The notes: generated by a model from the sequence alone, not told the origin. A DNA stretch of 64,000 nucleotides from Mesorhizobium mediterraneum (GCF_002284565.1 NZ_NPKI01000018.1:1-64000); one strand, 5' to 3'; numbered from the stretch's first letter, positions 17,279 to 25,776 are shown. Numbers and translations are program-made.

Positions 17279-18334
17279 TTACTTCGCGAGCCAGGCCTTG
17301 AAGCGTTCTTCCAGCGCTTCCTTGTGCTCGGTCCAGAAGTCGTTGTCATAGGATGCCCCGTGCTGCAGGTGCTCCGGCGACGTCGGCAGGTTGGCTTTCC
17401 AATCCGCGGGAATGAGATCGGCGGCTTCCTTGCGGCCGGTGCCATAGGCATAGAGCTTCGAGAAGCCGGCCTGATTTTCCGGGATGGAAAACCACTTGAG
17501 GAGATCCAGCCCGCCCTGCTGGTGCGGCGCGCCCTTCACCACGGCCCAGTAGTCGGTGCCGTAGAAGAAGCCGGCGTCCCATGCGATCGCGTAGGGCTTC
17601 TTCTCGTTGATGACTTCGTTGGTGATGCGCGCATTGAACCCATCGCTGAGAGCCACTTCGCCGCTGTCGAGGTTCTGGATGCCCTGCGTTGTGGTGGACC
17701 ACCAGACGGCGTGCGGCTTGATCTTGTCGAGCATGGCGAAAGCCCGGTCGACGCCTTCCGGCGTGCCTAGCACCTTGTACATGTCCTCGCGCTTCACGCC
17801 GTCGGCCATTAGCGCATTTTCAAGCGTGAACTGCGCCTGCTGGTAGAGGCCGCGCTTTCCCGGAAATTTCTCGACGTTCCAGAAATCCGCCCAACTCTTC
17901 GGCGCGGCGTCGCCCTTGTAGACATCCGTGTTGTAGGCGAGGATCGTTGCCCATGTGTCGGACGCGACGCCGCATTCGTGCAGGGTGCCCGGCAGATAAT
18001 TGGCCGCGTCGCCTGTGATTTCCGGCGTCAGCGGAACGAACAGGCCTTCGGCGCAGCCGACTTCCATGGCGGGCGCTTCGACCGAGACGACGTCATAGGT
18101 GATGTTGCCCGCCTGCACCTGGGCGCGAACCTTGGCGACTTCGCCGCCCCATTCTTCCATGACGATCGGAGTTCCGGTCTGCTCGGTGTACTTGTCCCAG
18201 ACCCCGTCCTTGTAGGCCTTGTCCCATGTACCACCCCAGCCGACCACTGTGACGGGATCGGCCGCGGACGCGGCAAAAGTCGAGGTCGCGAAGCAGATCG
18301 CGGCGGCAGATACGATTTGCAGATAAGTCCTCAT
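17279..18334 (-). CDS. Extracellular solute-binding protein, PotD type
   Basis: A 351-residue periplasmic protein with a signal peptide (MRTYLQIVSAAAICFATSTFAASA). The mature part has the PotD/PotF pattern VTVVGWGGTWDKAYKDGVW, then VSVEAPAMEVGCAEG and AYNTDVYKGDAAPKSWADFW. This class binds polyamines and other cationic or zwitterionic organic compounds. It is the first gene of the minus-strand operon, with promoter sequence and palindromes in the 82 bases shared with the divergent aminotransferase gene. The specific ligand is unknown. Confidence 0.93.
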   Translation of the reverse strand: MRTYLQIVSAAAICFATSTFAASAADPVTVVGWGGTWDKAYKDGVWDKYTEQTGTPIVMEEWGGEVAKVRAQVQAGNITYDVVSVEAPAMEVGCAEGLFVPLTPEITGDAANYLPGTLHECGVASDTWATILAYNTDVYKGDAAPKSWADFWNVEKFPGKRGLYQQAQFTLENALMADGVKREDMYKVLGTPEGVDRAFAMLDKIKPHAVWWSTTTQGIQNLDSGEVALSDGFNARITNEVINEKKPYAIAWDAGFFYGTDYWAVVKGAPHQQGGLDLLKWFSIPENQAGFSKLYAYGTGRKEAADLIPADWKANLPTSPEHLQHGASYDNDFWTEHKEALEERFKAWLAK

Positions 18335-18361
18335 TGCAGTTCCCCTTTCTTATGGTTGTGG

Positions 18362-18373
18362 ATTTGATCAAAT
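18362..18373. promoter_or_regulatory. Palindromic operator candidate O1
   Basis: ATTTGATCAAAT is a perfect 12-bp palindrome in the 82-base gap between the divergent binding-protein and aminotransferase genes. A GntR-family regulator is encoded in the same cluster. A near copy lies exactly 84 bp further on. Confidence 0.6.
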
Positions 18374-18416
18374 TTCAAACGCAAAATGGATTGATTAGCA
18401 ACAGGAATTTGCGATA

Positions 18417-19790
18417 ATGTCCGAGATAGTTGAAAATTTATCAGGATTTGATCGAATGCTGCAAGGCAACAGAGACGTGCGCTCCAATGTCAGCCTCGCA
18501 GCCGTTCTGGACGAGGCGCGACAGCGTTTTGCGGATGCCAACCCGAACAGCCTGGCGCGTCAGAATGAGGCCGCGGCATCCTTGCCGGGCGGCAATACGA
18601 GGGCTGTGCTCTGGTATCCGCCATTTCCCGTCTCGTTTGTTTCCGGCGAAGGCTGCAGGGTCACGGATTTCGACGGCCATACCTATGTCGACCTGGTTTC
18701 GGAATACAGCGCCGGCTTCTACGGCCACTCCGACAAGGCGATTTCTGCAGCTCTTGTGGACGTTATCCAGGGCGGCATCCTGCTTGGTGCGCCCAACCGC
18801 TACGAGGCGCGCCTTGCAGCGGCCGTGGTCGACCGTTTTCCCGCCATCGAGCGCGTGCGCTTCTGCAATTCCGGCACTGAAGCCAACGTCATGGCGATTT
18901 CGGCGGCCCGCGCCATCACGCAACGCTCGAACATACTCGCCTTCCGCGAGGGCTATCATGGCGGCGTATTGACCTTTGCGCATGGCGGCTCGCCGCTCAA
19001 TCTGCCGTTCCCCTTCATTTTCGCCGACTATAACGACATTGCCGGTGCCGCGGCGCTTGTCAGGGAGCAGGGCAGCGACCTTGCCGCCGTCATCGTCGAG
19101 CCGATGTTGGGCGGCGGCGGCTGCATCCCGGCGACGCGTGAGTTCCTGGAGGCGCTGCGTGCGGCGACGAAAGAAACTGGCGCGCTGCTGATTTTCGACG
19201 AGGTGATGACCTCGCGGCTCGACTATCGCGCGCTCCATGGCGCGCACGGAGTTTTTCCCGATTTCGTGACGCTCGGAAAATATATCGGCGGCGGTGCCAG
19301 TTTTGGCGCCTTCGGCGGGCGCGCCGACCTCATCGATCGCTTCGATCCGGCCTCGCCTGGTGCGTTCTCGCATGGCGGGACTTTCAACAACAACATTCTG
19401 AGCATGGCTGCTGGCTACACCGGCTTGACGCAGGTGCTGACGCAAGAGGCGAGCCGCGCGATCAACGCGCGCGGCGACAGGTTGCGTGAAGCGATGAACG
19501 TCTCACTTGAAAGGCAAGGCGTCGAAGGTATCGTCATTGGGCGCGGGTCGTTGATGAACCTGCATTTCGTCAAGGGGCCCGTTGAGACGCCGGCGCCGCT
19601 CGACAACGCCGATCCATCGGTGATTGCCCTGTGGCATGTCGAGATGTTGTTGCGCGGATACTACGTGACCCCGCGCGGCATGCTGGCGCTGTCGCTACCA
19701 TTCGGAGACGCCGAACTCGCCGGCTTTACCGCCGCCTTCGACGATTTCCTGTCGAGCAACCTCAAAGTACTGCCGCGCCGGACCAACTGA
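18417..19790 (+). CDS. Class III aminotransferase, beta-amino acid transaminase-like
   Basis: A 457-residue PLP enzyme. The Schiff-base lysine is in FVTLGKYIGGG (Lys288), the aspartate in IFDEVM, and NSGTEAN binds phosphate. The segments LPGGNTRAVLWYPPFP and GTFNNNILSMAAGYTGL resemble the beta-phenylalanine transaminases described from Mesorhizobium and Variovorax, which act on 3-amino acids. It would yield a beta-keto acid, the substrate type of the cleavage enzyme encoded in the same operon. Two starts are possible: ATG 18417 or ATG 18456 (MLQGNRDV), both with weak ribosome-binding sites. Confidence 0.85.
   Translation: MSEIVENLSGFDRMLQGNRDVRSNVSLAAVLDEARQRFADANPNSLARQNEAAASLPGGNTRAVLWYPPFPVSFVSGEGCRVTDFDGHTYVDLVSEYSAGFYGHSDKAISAALVDVIQGGILLGAPNRYEARLAAAVVDRFPAIERVRFCNSGTEANVMAISAARAITQRSNILAFREGYHGGVLTFAHGGSPLNLPFPFIFADYNDIAGAAALVREQGSDLAAVIVEPMLGGGGCIPATREFLEALRAATKETGALLIFDEVMTSRLDYRALHGAHGVFPDFVTLGKYIGGGASFGAFGGRADLIDRFDPASPGAFSHGGTFNNNILSMAAGYTGLTQVLTQEASRAINARGDRLREAMNVSLERQGVEGIVIGRGSLMNLHFVKGPVETPAPLDNADPSVIALWHVEMLLRGYYVTPRGMLALSLPFGDAELAGFTAAFDDFLSSNLKVLPRRTN
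18446..18457. promoter_or_regulatory. Palindromic operator candidate O2
   Basis: ATTTGATCGAAT differs from O1 at one position. It lies inside the annotated aminotransferase start region and ends beside an in-frame ATG at 18456. If translation really starts there, O2 is in the leader. The 84-bp spacing to O1 equals eight helical turns, so both sites face the same side of the DNA. Confidence 0.5.
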
Positions 19791-20527
19791 TGCTCGATCG
19801 CAAGAACATCGACGTGGGCTCCGCCGCGCAAAAGACCGCTCATGTTCGTGTGCATGCGGGCTTGAAGGAAGCGCTAATGAACGGCGATTTCCTGCCCGGC
19901 CAAAGGCTGGTCGTGCGTCGGCTCGCCGAGCAATACCGGACCAGCGCCATGCCGGTGCGCGAGGCCTTGCGGCAACTCGTCAGCGACGAGGCGATGTTCG
20001 ACCACCCAAACCGGGGCGTCATCGTCCCTGAGGCCACGGTGGCACGTATCTCGGATCTGGTGCGTGTGCGCTGCAGCGTCGAGGGCACGGCGGCCGAGTG
20101 GGCGGCGACGACCATCACGCCCAACGAGCTTGATGAATTGGCGAAGCTGAACAGCCTGATGCGCGACTGCGTCGAGAGGAACGTCATGGCTGACTATCTC
20201 GGCTTGAACAGGCGCTTCCATTTCACCATGTACCACGCCGCGCGATCGCCTGTCGTCCAGCAGATCATCGAGAAATTGTGGCTGCAGGCAGGACCGTTCC
20301 TGAACATCGTCCGCTCGGACGTGACCTATGGACTGGGCCTGGACCATCACGACGACATGCTCGCCGCCTTGCGCCGCGCCGATGGCGCAGCTGCGCGTAA
20401 AGCCTTGGTAGCCGATCTGCGCGAAGCCGCCGACATCATTCTTCGCGCCGCGGCAGCGGCTGAGGCTCAGCCTGCCCGCCTGCGCCGGACATCGGCCCGT
20501 CGTGAGCCGAAGGCGCAGGCCCGGTGA
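19790..20527 (+). CDS. GntR-family (FadR/FCD-type) transcriptional regulator
   Basis: A 245-residue regulator. The winged helix covers residues about 15-85 (GQRLVVRRLAEQYRTSAMPV, REALRQLVSDEA). An all-helical FCD ligand domain follows, with the metal-ligand-type residues in NRRFHFTMYHAA and LDHHDDMLAAL. The C-terminus is an Ala/Arg-rich tail. The start overlaps the aminotransferase stop (TGATG). It is the only regulator in the island and probably controls both divergent operons through the palindromes between them, a testable inference. Confidence 0.92.
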   Translation: MLDRKNIDVGSAAQKTAHVRVHAGLKEALMNGDFLPGQRLVVRRLAEQYRTSAMPVREALRQLVSDEAMFDHPNRGVIVPEATVARISDLVRVRCSVEGTAAEWAATTITPNELDELAKLNSLMRDCVERNVMADYLGLNRRFHFTMYHAARSPVVQQIIEKLWLQAGPFLNIVRSDVTYGLGLDHHDDMLAALRRADGAAARKALVADLREAADIILRAAAAAEAQPARLRRTSARREPKAQAR

Positions 20528-21633
20528 TGGACGAATCTCAGCGTGGCCCGGTTCATGTCGAGTTTCGCGGCGTCAGCAAGCGCTACGGGCAGACGGTCCA
20601 GGCGGTGCGCCAGCTCGACCTCGAAATCATGCGCGGCGAATTCCTGACGCTGCTAGGGCCTTCCGGGTCTGGCAAGACGACCGCGTTGATGATGCTGGCG
20701 GGGTTCGAGGATACGACCGAGGGCGAAATCCTCATCGATGGGCAGCGCATCGACAATGTTCCTGCCAATCGTCGCGGCATCGGCATGGTATTCCAGAACT
20801 ACGCGCTGTTCCCGCACATGACGGTCGCCGAAAACCTGGCTTTCCCGCTCGAAGTCCGCAAGCTCGGCCGCGAGCAGGTCACGCGACGCGTCAGGAACGT
20901 TCTGGACATGGTTCAGCTGCCCGAATTCGGCAATCGGCGTCCGGCGCAGCTTTCGGGTGGACAGCAACAGCGCGTCGCCGTTGCCCGCGCTTTGATTTTC
21001 GAGCCAAACCTTGTCTTGATGGACGAACCGCTCGGCGCCCTCGACAAGCAGCTGCGCGAGCAGATGCAGTTCGAGATCAAGGACATCCATGCCCGGCTTG
21101 GCGTCACTTTCGTTTATGTGACACACGACCAGACCGAAGCGCTTACCATGTCGGACCGGATCGCCGTGTTCAGCGCCGGCCGCATCGAGCAACTTTCGAC
21201 GCCGCGCGAACTGTATGAGCGTCCGGCGGCCAGCTTTGTCGCAAGCTTCATCGGTGAGAGCAACCGCATGTCCGGCACCGTGCTTACCGGCGGTGAAAAT
21301 GGTGGCGTGGCCGTCCATCTCGATGACAGCGATGTGGTGTTGAACGCCATGTCCTACGGCGCGACGCTCTCCGCGGGCGCCAGGGTGACGCTGTCGATCA
21401 GGCCGGAGCGCATGTCCATGTTGCAGGATGGCGCCACCGCCCTCAACGTGATTGCGGCGACCGTCGTCCAATCCGTCTATGTCGGCGATCACATCCGGCT
21501 CGTCGCTGTGACGGCGAGCGGCCTGAAATTCATTGTCAAGCTTGCCGCATCGTCGTCTCAGCTCGAACTCAATGCGGGCGAGGCGGTTCGGTTGGGCTGT
21601 GGTCGCGAGGATTGCCTCGCGCTCGATAGATAA
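20527..21633 (+). CDS. ABC transporter ATP-binding protein, PotA type
   Basis: A 368-residue ATPase. Walker A GPSGSGKT is at 44-51, the Q-loop in [13 protein letters not shown], the signature LSGGQ at 142-146 and Walker B LVLMDE at 162-167. The C-terminal 120 residues are a TOBE-like regulatory domain ([13 protein letters not shown]). It powers the permeases and binding protein encoded divergently, so importer genes are split between the two strands. The ATG overlaps the GntR stop; a GTG one codon earlier is also possible. Confidence 0.94.
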   Translation: MDESQRGPVHVEFRGVSKRYGQTVQAVRQLDLEIMRGEFLTLLGPSGSGKTTALMMLAGFEDTTEGEILIDGQRIDNVPANRRGIGMVFQNYALFPHMTVAENLAFPLEVRKLGREQVTRRVRNVLDMVQLPEFGNRRPAQLSGGQQQRVAVARALIFEPNLVLMDEPLGALDKQLREQMQFEIKDIHARLGVTFVYVTHDQTEALTMSDRIAVFSAGRIEQLSTPRELYERPAASFVASFIGESNRMSGTVLTGGENGGVAVHLDDSDVVLNAMSYGATLSAGARVTLSIRPERMSMLQDGATALNVIAATVVQSVYVGDHIRLVAVTASGLKFIVKLAASSSQLELNAGEAVRLGCGREDCLALDR

Positions 21634-21664
21634 CAACAAAAGGCAGACAAGGGAGACTCCAACC

Positions 21665-22600
21665 ATGAAGAAATCGCCGAAAGTCGTCATCACCTGTGCG
21701 GTCACCGGCTCGATCCACACACCGACGATGAGCCCGTATCTGCCGATAACGCCGTCCGAGATCGTCGATGCGGCCGTCGGCGCCGCCGAAGCCGGCGCCT
21801 CGGTGATCCATCTGCATGCCCGCGACCCCGAGACGGGCAAACCGACGCCCAATCCCAAGCTCTTCATGGACTTCCTGCCGCGCATCAAGCAGCAGACCGA
21901 CGCCGTGATGAACATCTCCACCGGCGGCGGGCTGAAGATGACCCTTGAAGAGCGCCTTGAGGCCGCGCACGCTTCGAAGCCGGAACTCTGCTCGCTCAAC
22001 ATGGGATCGATGAATTTCGCCCTGCACCACATCGCGCCGAAATATACCGAATGGAAGTACGACTGGGAGAAGGGCTACCTGGAAGATACGAAGAAGGGCA
22101 TCGTCTCCAATACGTTCGAGCAGATCGAGCGCATCATCGTCGAGGTCGGCCAAGCCTATGGCACGAAGTTCGAGTTCGAGTGCTATGATGTCAGTCACCT
22201 CTACACGCTTGCGCACTTTCTCGACCGGAAGCTGCTGAAACCGCCGCTTTTCGTTCAGACGATCTTCGGACTTCTGGGTGGAATCGGCGCCGACCCAGAA
22301 GACATGATGCATATGCGCAGGACGGCGGAGCGACTGTTCGGAGACGACTATCTCTGGTCGATCCTTGCCGCAGGCAAGCACCAGATGAGCCTCTGCACGA
22401 TGGGCGCGATCATGGGCGGCAATGTGCGCGTCGGTTTGGAAGACAGCCTTTATGTCGGCAAGGGCGCGCTCGCCAGGAGCAATGCCGAGCAGGTTGCCAA
22501 GATAAAGCGGATCCTCAACGAATTGTCGCTTGAAATCGCAACGCCGGACGAAGCTCGTCAGCTGCTGGATCTCAAGGGCGCAAACGAGGTCGGGTTTTGA
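21665..22600 (+). CDS. Beta-keto acid cleavage enzyme (BKACE, DUF849)
   Basis: A 311-residue TIM-barrel protein. Family features are VVITCAVTGSIHTP near the start, SVIHLHARDPETGKPT with the zinc-type His pair, NISTGGG, and FECYDVSHL. BKACE enzymes react a beta-keto acid with acetyl-CoA to give acetoacetate and a shorter-side acyl-CoA; members act on 3-keto-5-aminohexanoate or dehydrocarnitine. The start has an AAGGGAG ribosome-binding site. The transaminase upstream and thioesterase downstream bracket it in one operon. The particular keto acid is unknown. Confidence 0.93.
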   Translation: MKKSPKVVITCAVTGSIHTPTMSPYLPITPSEIVDAAVGAAEAGASVIHLHARDPETGKPTPNPKLFMDFLPRIKQQTDAVMNISTGGGLKMTLEERLEAAHASKPELCSLNMGSMNFALHHIAPKYTEWKYDWEKGYLEDTKKGIVSNTFEQIERIIVEVGQAYGTKFEFECYDVSHLYTLAHFLDRKLLKPPLFVQTIFGLLGGIGADPEDMMHMRRTAERLFGDDYLWSILAAGKHQMSLCTMGAIMGGNVRVGLEDSLYVGKGALARSNAEQVAKIKRILNELSLEIATPDEARQLLDLKGANEVGF

Positions 22601-23028
22601 CGGCCCCCGGCATCGAAACCTATGTCGGCGTGGTGCATCCTTGGATGTGCGACGCCATGGGCCACCTCAACGTCCGTCACTACGTTGCCATGTTCGACGA
22701 CGCCAGCTTCCAGCTGCTCGGCAGGATTGCCGATCCCCGCCTGACGCCGACACTCGGCTGGGCGGATGTCAGGATGGAGATCGACTACGCGCACGAAACC
22801 GCGGTGGGAACGCTGGTCACCGTCCGCACCGTTGTCGAAAAGGTCGGGAAGTCGTCGCTGACCTATCTGCATGAAATGCGCGGTACGCTGGACGAAGTAC
22901 TGCATGCGCGCTCGTTGACCATTACGGTACGATTCGATCTGAAGTCACGCAGCAAGATCGACCTGGATGCGGATGCGCGTCATGCGGCCACGAAACTCCT
23001 GAGGGTTGAAGGCGATACACGCCGGTGA
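22597..23028 (+). CDS. Hotdog-fold acyl-CoA thioesterase
   Basis: A 143-residue single hotdog-fold protein. It has the 4-hydroxybenzoyl-CoA/betainyl-CoA thioesterase pattern VVHPWMCDAMGHLNVRHYVAMFDD, where the catalytic acid is normally the Asp/Asn of this segment. It starts with a TTG overlapping the BKACE stop by four bases, so the two are translationally coupled. In carnitine degradation a BKACE and a thioesterase act in sequence; the same chemistry is expected here, releasing the free acid and CoA. It is the last gene of the plus-strand operon. Confidence 0.88.
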   Translation: MTAPGIETYVGVVHPWMCDAMGHLNVRHYVAMFDDASFQLLGRIADPRLTPTLGWADVRMEIDYAHETAVGTLVTVRTVVEKVGKSSLTYLHEMRGTLDEVLHARSLTITVRFDLKSRSKIDLDADARHAATKLLRVEGDTRR

Positions 23029-23188
23029 CGGTGAGCAAAGTGTCGTGACGGCACAGTTCGGCAATGACGGCCTCTGGCGCTACCCGCGCTTCTGGCGCTG
23101 CCTGCGCATTCCGGTATCCGACCCGGCCGGCAGATCCTACCCAAAGCGGTTGCCCAGCCTCAGGCTATCAAGCGTCAGATTTTCACCA

Positions 23189-23554
23189 CTAGGCCGCCTT
23201 CACCAGCCTGGCTTCCGCCGCCGACCCGACCCGGCCGGCCCGATCGTCCTCGGTAACTTCCCACCAGTCGCCCAGCGCGTCGATGAGCGGCACAAGCTTC
23301 AGGCCGGGCGCCGTGAGGTCGTAGTCCACGCGTAGCGGATAGCCGGCATGCGCCGTTCGCCGCACGATCCCGGCCTCTTCCAGCTTGCGCAGTTCCAGCG
23401 CCAGAATGCGGTGCGATACGGTCGGGTTGTCCCGCCTCAGATCGCTGAAGCGCTTGGTCCCGTCTTTCAGATAGTAAAGCAGCAAAGTGGGCCAGCGACC
23501 GCTGAGCACACGCATGGTTTCTTCGATCGGGCAGCGTGAGACGACATCTTTCAT
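23189..23554 (-). CDS. HxlR-family transcriptional regulator 1
   Basis: A 121-residue winged-helix protein. The HxlR pattern is CPIEETMRVLSGRWPTLLLYYL, with FSDLRRDNPTVSHRILALEL as recognition helix and a single Cys (Cys8) near the N-terminus. HxlR proteins often sense aldehydes, quinones or oxidants through that Cys. It is divergent from the glutathione S-transferase gene with 108 bases between starts, and is the obvious candidate regulator of that gene. Confidence 0.92.
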   Translation of the reverse strand: MKDVVSRCPIEETMRVLSGRWPTLLLYYLKDGTKRFSDLRRDNPTVSHRILALELRKLEEAGIVRRTAHAGYPLRVDYDLTAPGLKLVPLIDALGDWWEVTEDDRAGRVGSAAEARLVKAA

Positions 23555-23605
23555 GGCGGGGACCTGGTTACAGAATAGTGCGTAATTTACATGGGGCGAC
23601 CAGCG

Positions 23606-23643
23606 TTTAGGGTCAAGTTTCGCTGCGCAGCGTGATCCCTAAA
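23606..23643 (+). promoter_or_regulatory. Hairpin in the leader of the glutathione S-transferase gene
   Basis: TTTAGGGTCA and TGATCCCTAAA pair with one bulge and enclose the 12-bp palindrome CGCTGCGCAGCG (23621-23632). The structure ends 19 bases before the start codon. It may be an operator for the divergent HxlR regulator or an RNA element limiting translation. Confidence 0.5.
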
Positions 23644-23662
23644 TCATGGAAGAGATAAAGAA

Positions 23663-24367
23663 ATGGAACCTATCCTCCTTTACGGCATCCCGGCGGGAAG
23701 TTCGATGGGGCTTGTCGCTGCTTTTGAACGCGTCGGACAGCCCTACCGCCTGTGCCGCGTCGACATGCTCGCTGAAATGAAGAACGACGCCTATGCCAGC
23801 ATCAACGGCCGTCAGGAAACGCCGGTGTTGATCACGGACCAAGGCAAGGTGCTCACCGAGACCATGGCGATTGCCGCTTGGCTCGAAGCCCGCGACACGC
23901 AACGTCGTATCAGCTTCGACCCTCGCTCGCCGGAAGCCGACCGGATGCATCAGCTGATGGCTTTCGTGAACACCGGCTTCACCGCCGCTTTCACCCCACT
24001 CTGGGCCGCATATGAAATGGAATCGGCCGAGCCTGTCCTGCTGGCGACCTTGCGCGACTTCGGCCGCAAGGCCGTTACCGAACGCCATGACCGGCTTGAG
24101 GCGATGATCGCCGACACCGACTTTCTGGTCGGCGACCGCCTGACGCTTGCCGACACCACGCTGATTGGCGTGGCACGTTGGGCGGGATTCCACCAGGCCG
24201 TCGACGCGACGAGCTACCCCAAGCTGGCTGCGTTGCGCGGCAGGATCGAAGCCGATCCGGCCGTGCGATATGCGCAAGCCATCGAGGATGGCGAAAAGCT
24301 CGCTGGTTCGGGCGCCTGCCTCGGCCATGTTCCATTGGCCGAGGGGATCGAACGCTTCGCTGCCTAG
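23663..24367 (+). CDS. Glutathione S-transferase-like protein
   Basis: A 234-residue GST. The N-terminal thioredoxin-like domain (about 1-80) has LLYGIPAGSSMGLVAAFERV and the glutathione-site cis-Pro segment ETPVLITD with LTETMAIAAWLE. The C-terminal helical domain contains DFLVGDRLTLADTTLIGVARWA, the N-capping motif of GSTs. It conjugates or reduces electrophiles with glutathione in the cytoplasm. The ATG is preceded by GAAGAGATAAAG. It stands divergent from an HxlR regulator, suggesting inducible detoxification. Confidence 0.9.
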   Translation: MEPILLYGIPAGSSMGLVAAFERVGQPYRLCRVDMLAEMKNDAYASINGRQETPVLITDQGKVLTETMAIAAWLEARDTQRRISFDPRSPEADRMHQLMAFVNTGFTAAFTPLWAAYEMESAEPVLLATLRDFGRKAVTERHDRLEAMIADTDFLVGDRLTLADTTLIGVARWAGFHQAVDATSYPKLAALRGRIEADPAVRYAQAIEDGEKLAGSGACLGHVPLAEGIERFAA

Positions 24368-24459
24368 TTTTGTCACGCGTCTCACCGCGCGGCGCCAAAG
24401 TGTGGCGCCGCGCGGTGACCGGCTGTGGCTTGGTCGGGCAGGGTGGAGAATCCGTCAAG

Positions 24460-24831
24460 TCAGGTGATCAGGTGGGATGCGTTGACACGCATCCAGTGGG
24501 CCAGCGAATCCAGCGTGCCGCGCAAGGTTCTGCCCAACGGCGTTATCTCATACTCCACGCGCGGCGGCATCTCGGCATAGACCCTCCGATAGACCAGGCC
24601 GCGATGTTCGAACAGGCGCAGCTGCCGCGTGAGCTCCTTTTGCGTAATCGGCGCGACGGCCCGCTGGAGCTCGCCGAAGCGGATCGGGCAACCGGTGACG
24701 ATCAGGCGATAAAGAATGGGAATGGCCCATTTTCCCGAAACCAGATTGACGAAATCGATCATCGGGCAACGATCGGTCGCGCCATTTCCGCCTTCGATTG
24801 GCGGGACCTCGATGGCTTTTGCCTGTGCCAT
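24460..24831 (-). CDS. HxlR-family transcriptional regulator 2
   Basis: A 123-residue winged-helix regulator with the HxlR layout: CPMIDFVNLVSGKWAIPILY, RFGELQRAVAPITQKELTRQ, a wing with PPRVEYEITPLGRTL, and one N-terminal Cys. The ATG at 24831 has an AAGGAAA ribosome-binding site. Longer upstream starts read into the promoter and are rejected. It is divergent from the SDR gene (94 bases between starts), in which an imperfect inverted repeat AGTACC / GGTGCCT occurs. It is the likely regulator of that dehydrogenase. Confidence 0.92.
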   Translation of the reverse strand: MAQAKAIEVPPIEGGNGATDRCPMIDFVNLVSGKWAIPILYRLIVTGCPIRFGELQRAVAPITQKELTRQLRLFEHRGLVYRRVYAEMPPRVEYEITPLGRTLRGTLDSLAHWMRVNASHLIT

Positions 24832-24925
24832 GAAATTATTTCCTTTAGTACCCATTCGGTGCCTACTATACAAAGCATACTATCATGCAAACAATGCCGT
24901 TCTCATCTCATTGGGAAGGCAAATC

Positions 24926-25675
24926 ATGGGTCGCTTAAAAGGCAAATATGCCCTCATCACCGGGGCAACCAGCGGCATCGGTCTCGAAACCGCGCGCCAG
25001 TTTCTGGCCGAGGGCGCTACGGTGGCAATCACTGGCAGAAACCCGTCCGGGCTCGACGCTGCGCAGCGCGAGCTGGGCGGATCGGCGCAGGTGATCAGGA
25101 ATGATGCCGGCAATCTCGCCGATCAGCGTGCGCTTGCCGCCGAGCTTGCGCAGCGCTGGCCTCGGCTCGATATACTCAACGTCAACGCCGGCGATGTGAT
25201 GCACCAGCCGCTGCAGGATTGGGACGAGGTGGTCTACGACCGTCTGATGCAGACCAACCTGAAGGGGCCGTTCTTTCTGATCCAGGCCCTGTTGCCGATG
25301 TTTTCCAACCCGTCGTCGATCATTCTGTGCGGCTCGGTCAGTGCCCATATCGGCCTGCCCCAGAGCAGCGCCTACGCCGCCAGCAAGGCGGGTCTCCTGT
25401 CATTGGCGCGCACCCTCTCGGGGGAGATGATCGAGCGCGGTATTCGCGTCAATGGCCTCAGCCCCGGCCCGACCGAGACGCCGGCCCTGGGCAAGCTGGG
25501 TCTGCCCGAAGCGGAAGAGAAGGCGCTGGGCGATCGGATACGCGCGCTGGTGCCGATCGGCCGGATGGGCAAACCCTGGGAGCTCGCCAAGGCGGCGGTG
25601 TTTCTGGCCTCGGATGAGTCGAGCTTCGTCGTCGGCACGGAACTGCTCGTCGATGGCGGCGTCGGAAATCTCTAG
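24926..25675 (+). CDS. Short-chain dehydrogenase/reductase
   Basis: A 249-residue classical SDR. The cofactor motif TGATSGIG is at residues 12-19, NAG in LNVNAGD, the catalytic Ser in LCGSVSAHIG and the Tyr-x-x-x-Lys motif in SSAYAASKAGLL. The C-terminal SSFVVGTELLVDGGVGNL is typical. It probably reduces carbonyls using NADPH. The ATG follows GGGAAGGC; frame upstream belongs to the promoter and the antisense HxlR gene. The divergent HxlR gene suggests induction by reactive carbonyls. Confidence 0.93.
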   Translation: MGRLKGKYALITGATSGIGLETARQFLAEGATVAITGRNPSGLDAAQRELGGSAQVIRNDAGNLADQRALAAELAQRWPRLDILNVNAGDVMHQPLQDWDEVVYDRLMQTNLKGPFFLIQALLPMFSNPSSIILCGSVSAHIGLPQSSAYAASKAGLLSLARTLSGEMIERGIRVNGLSPGPTETPALGKLGLPEAEEKALGDRIRALVPIGRMGKPWELAKAAVFLASDESSFVVGTELLVDGGVGNL

Positions 25676-25776
25676 AGCATTTTGCAGCCAAGTGGTTACA
25701 CTTGGCGTCGCACAAATGCGGCTGAAACACAGATAAAGCGGGATGCCCCGTTCAACCCAAATGCATCCCGCTCTAG
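25672..25776. repeat. CTAGAGC-bounded intergenic element
   Basis: CTAGAGC (25672-25678, overlapping the SDR stop codon) and GCTCTAG (25770-25776) bound about 105 bp. Inside are GCGGGATGC and GCATCCCGC facing each other, giving a long hairpin. The ends match the hairpin at 9957-10000. It probably serves as the terminator of the SDR gene. Confidence 0.75.

Noticed and set aside
12268..23028. Carnitine degradation as the function of the island
   Set aside because: BKACE and thioesterase fit, but no carnitine dehydrogenase is present, whereas an amidohydrolase and a beta-transaminase are.
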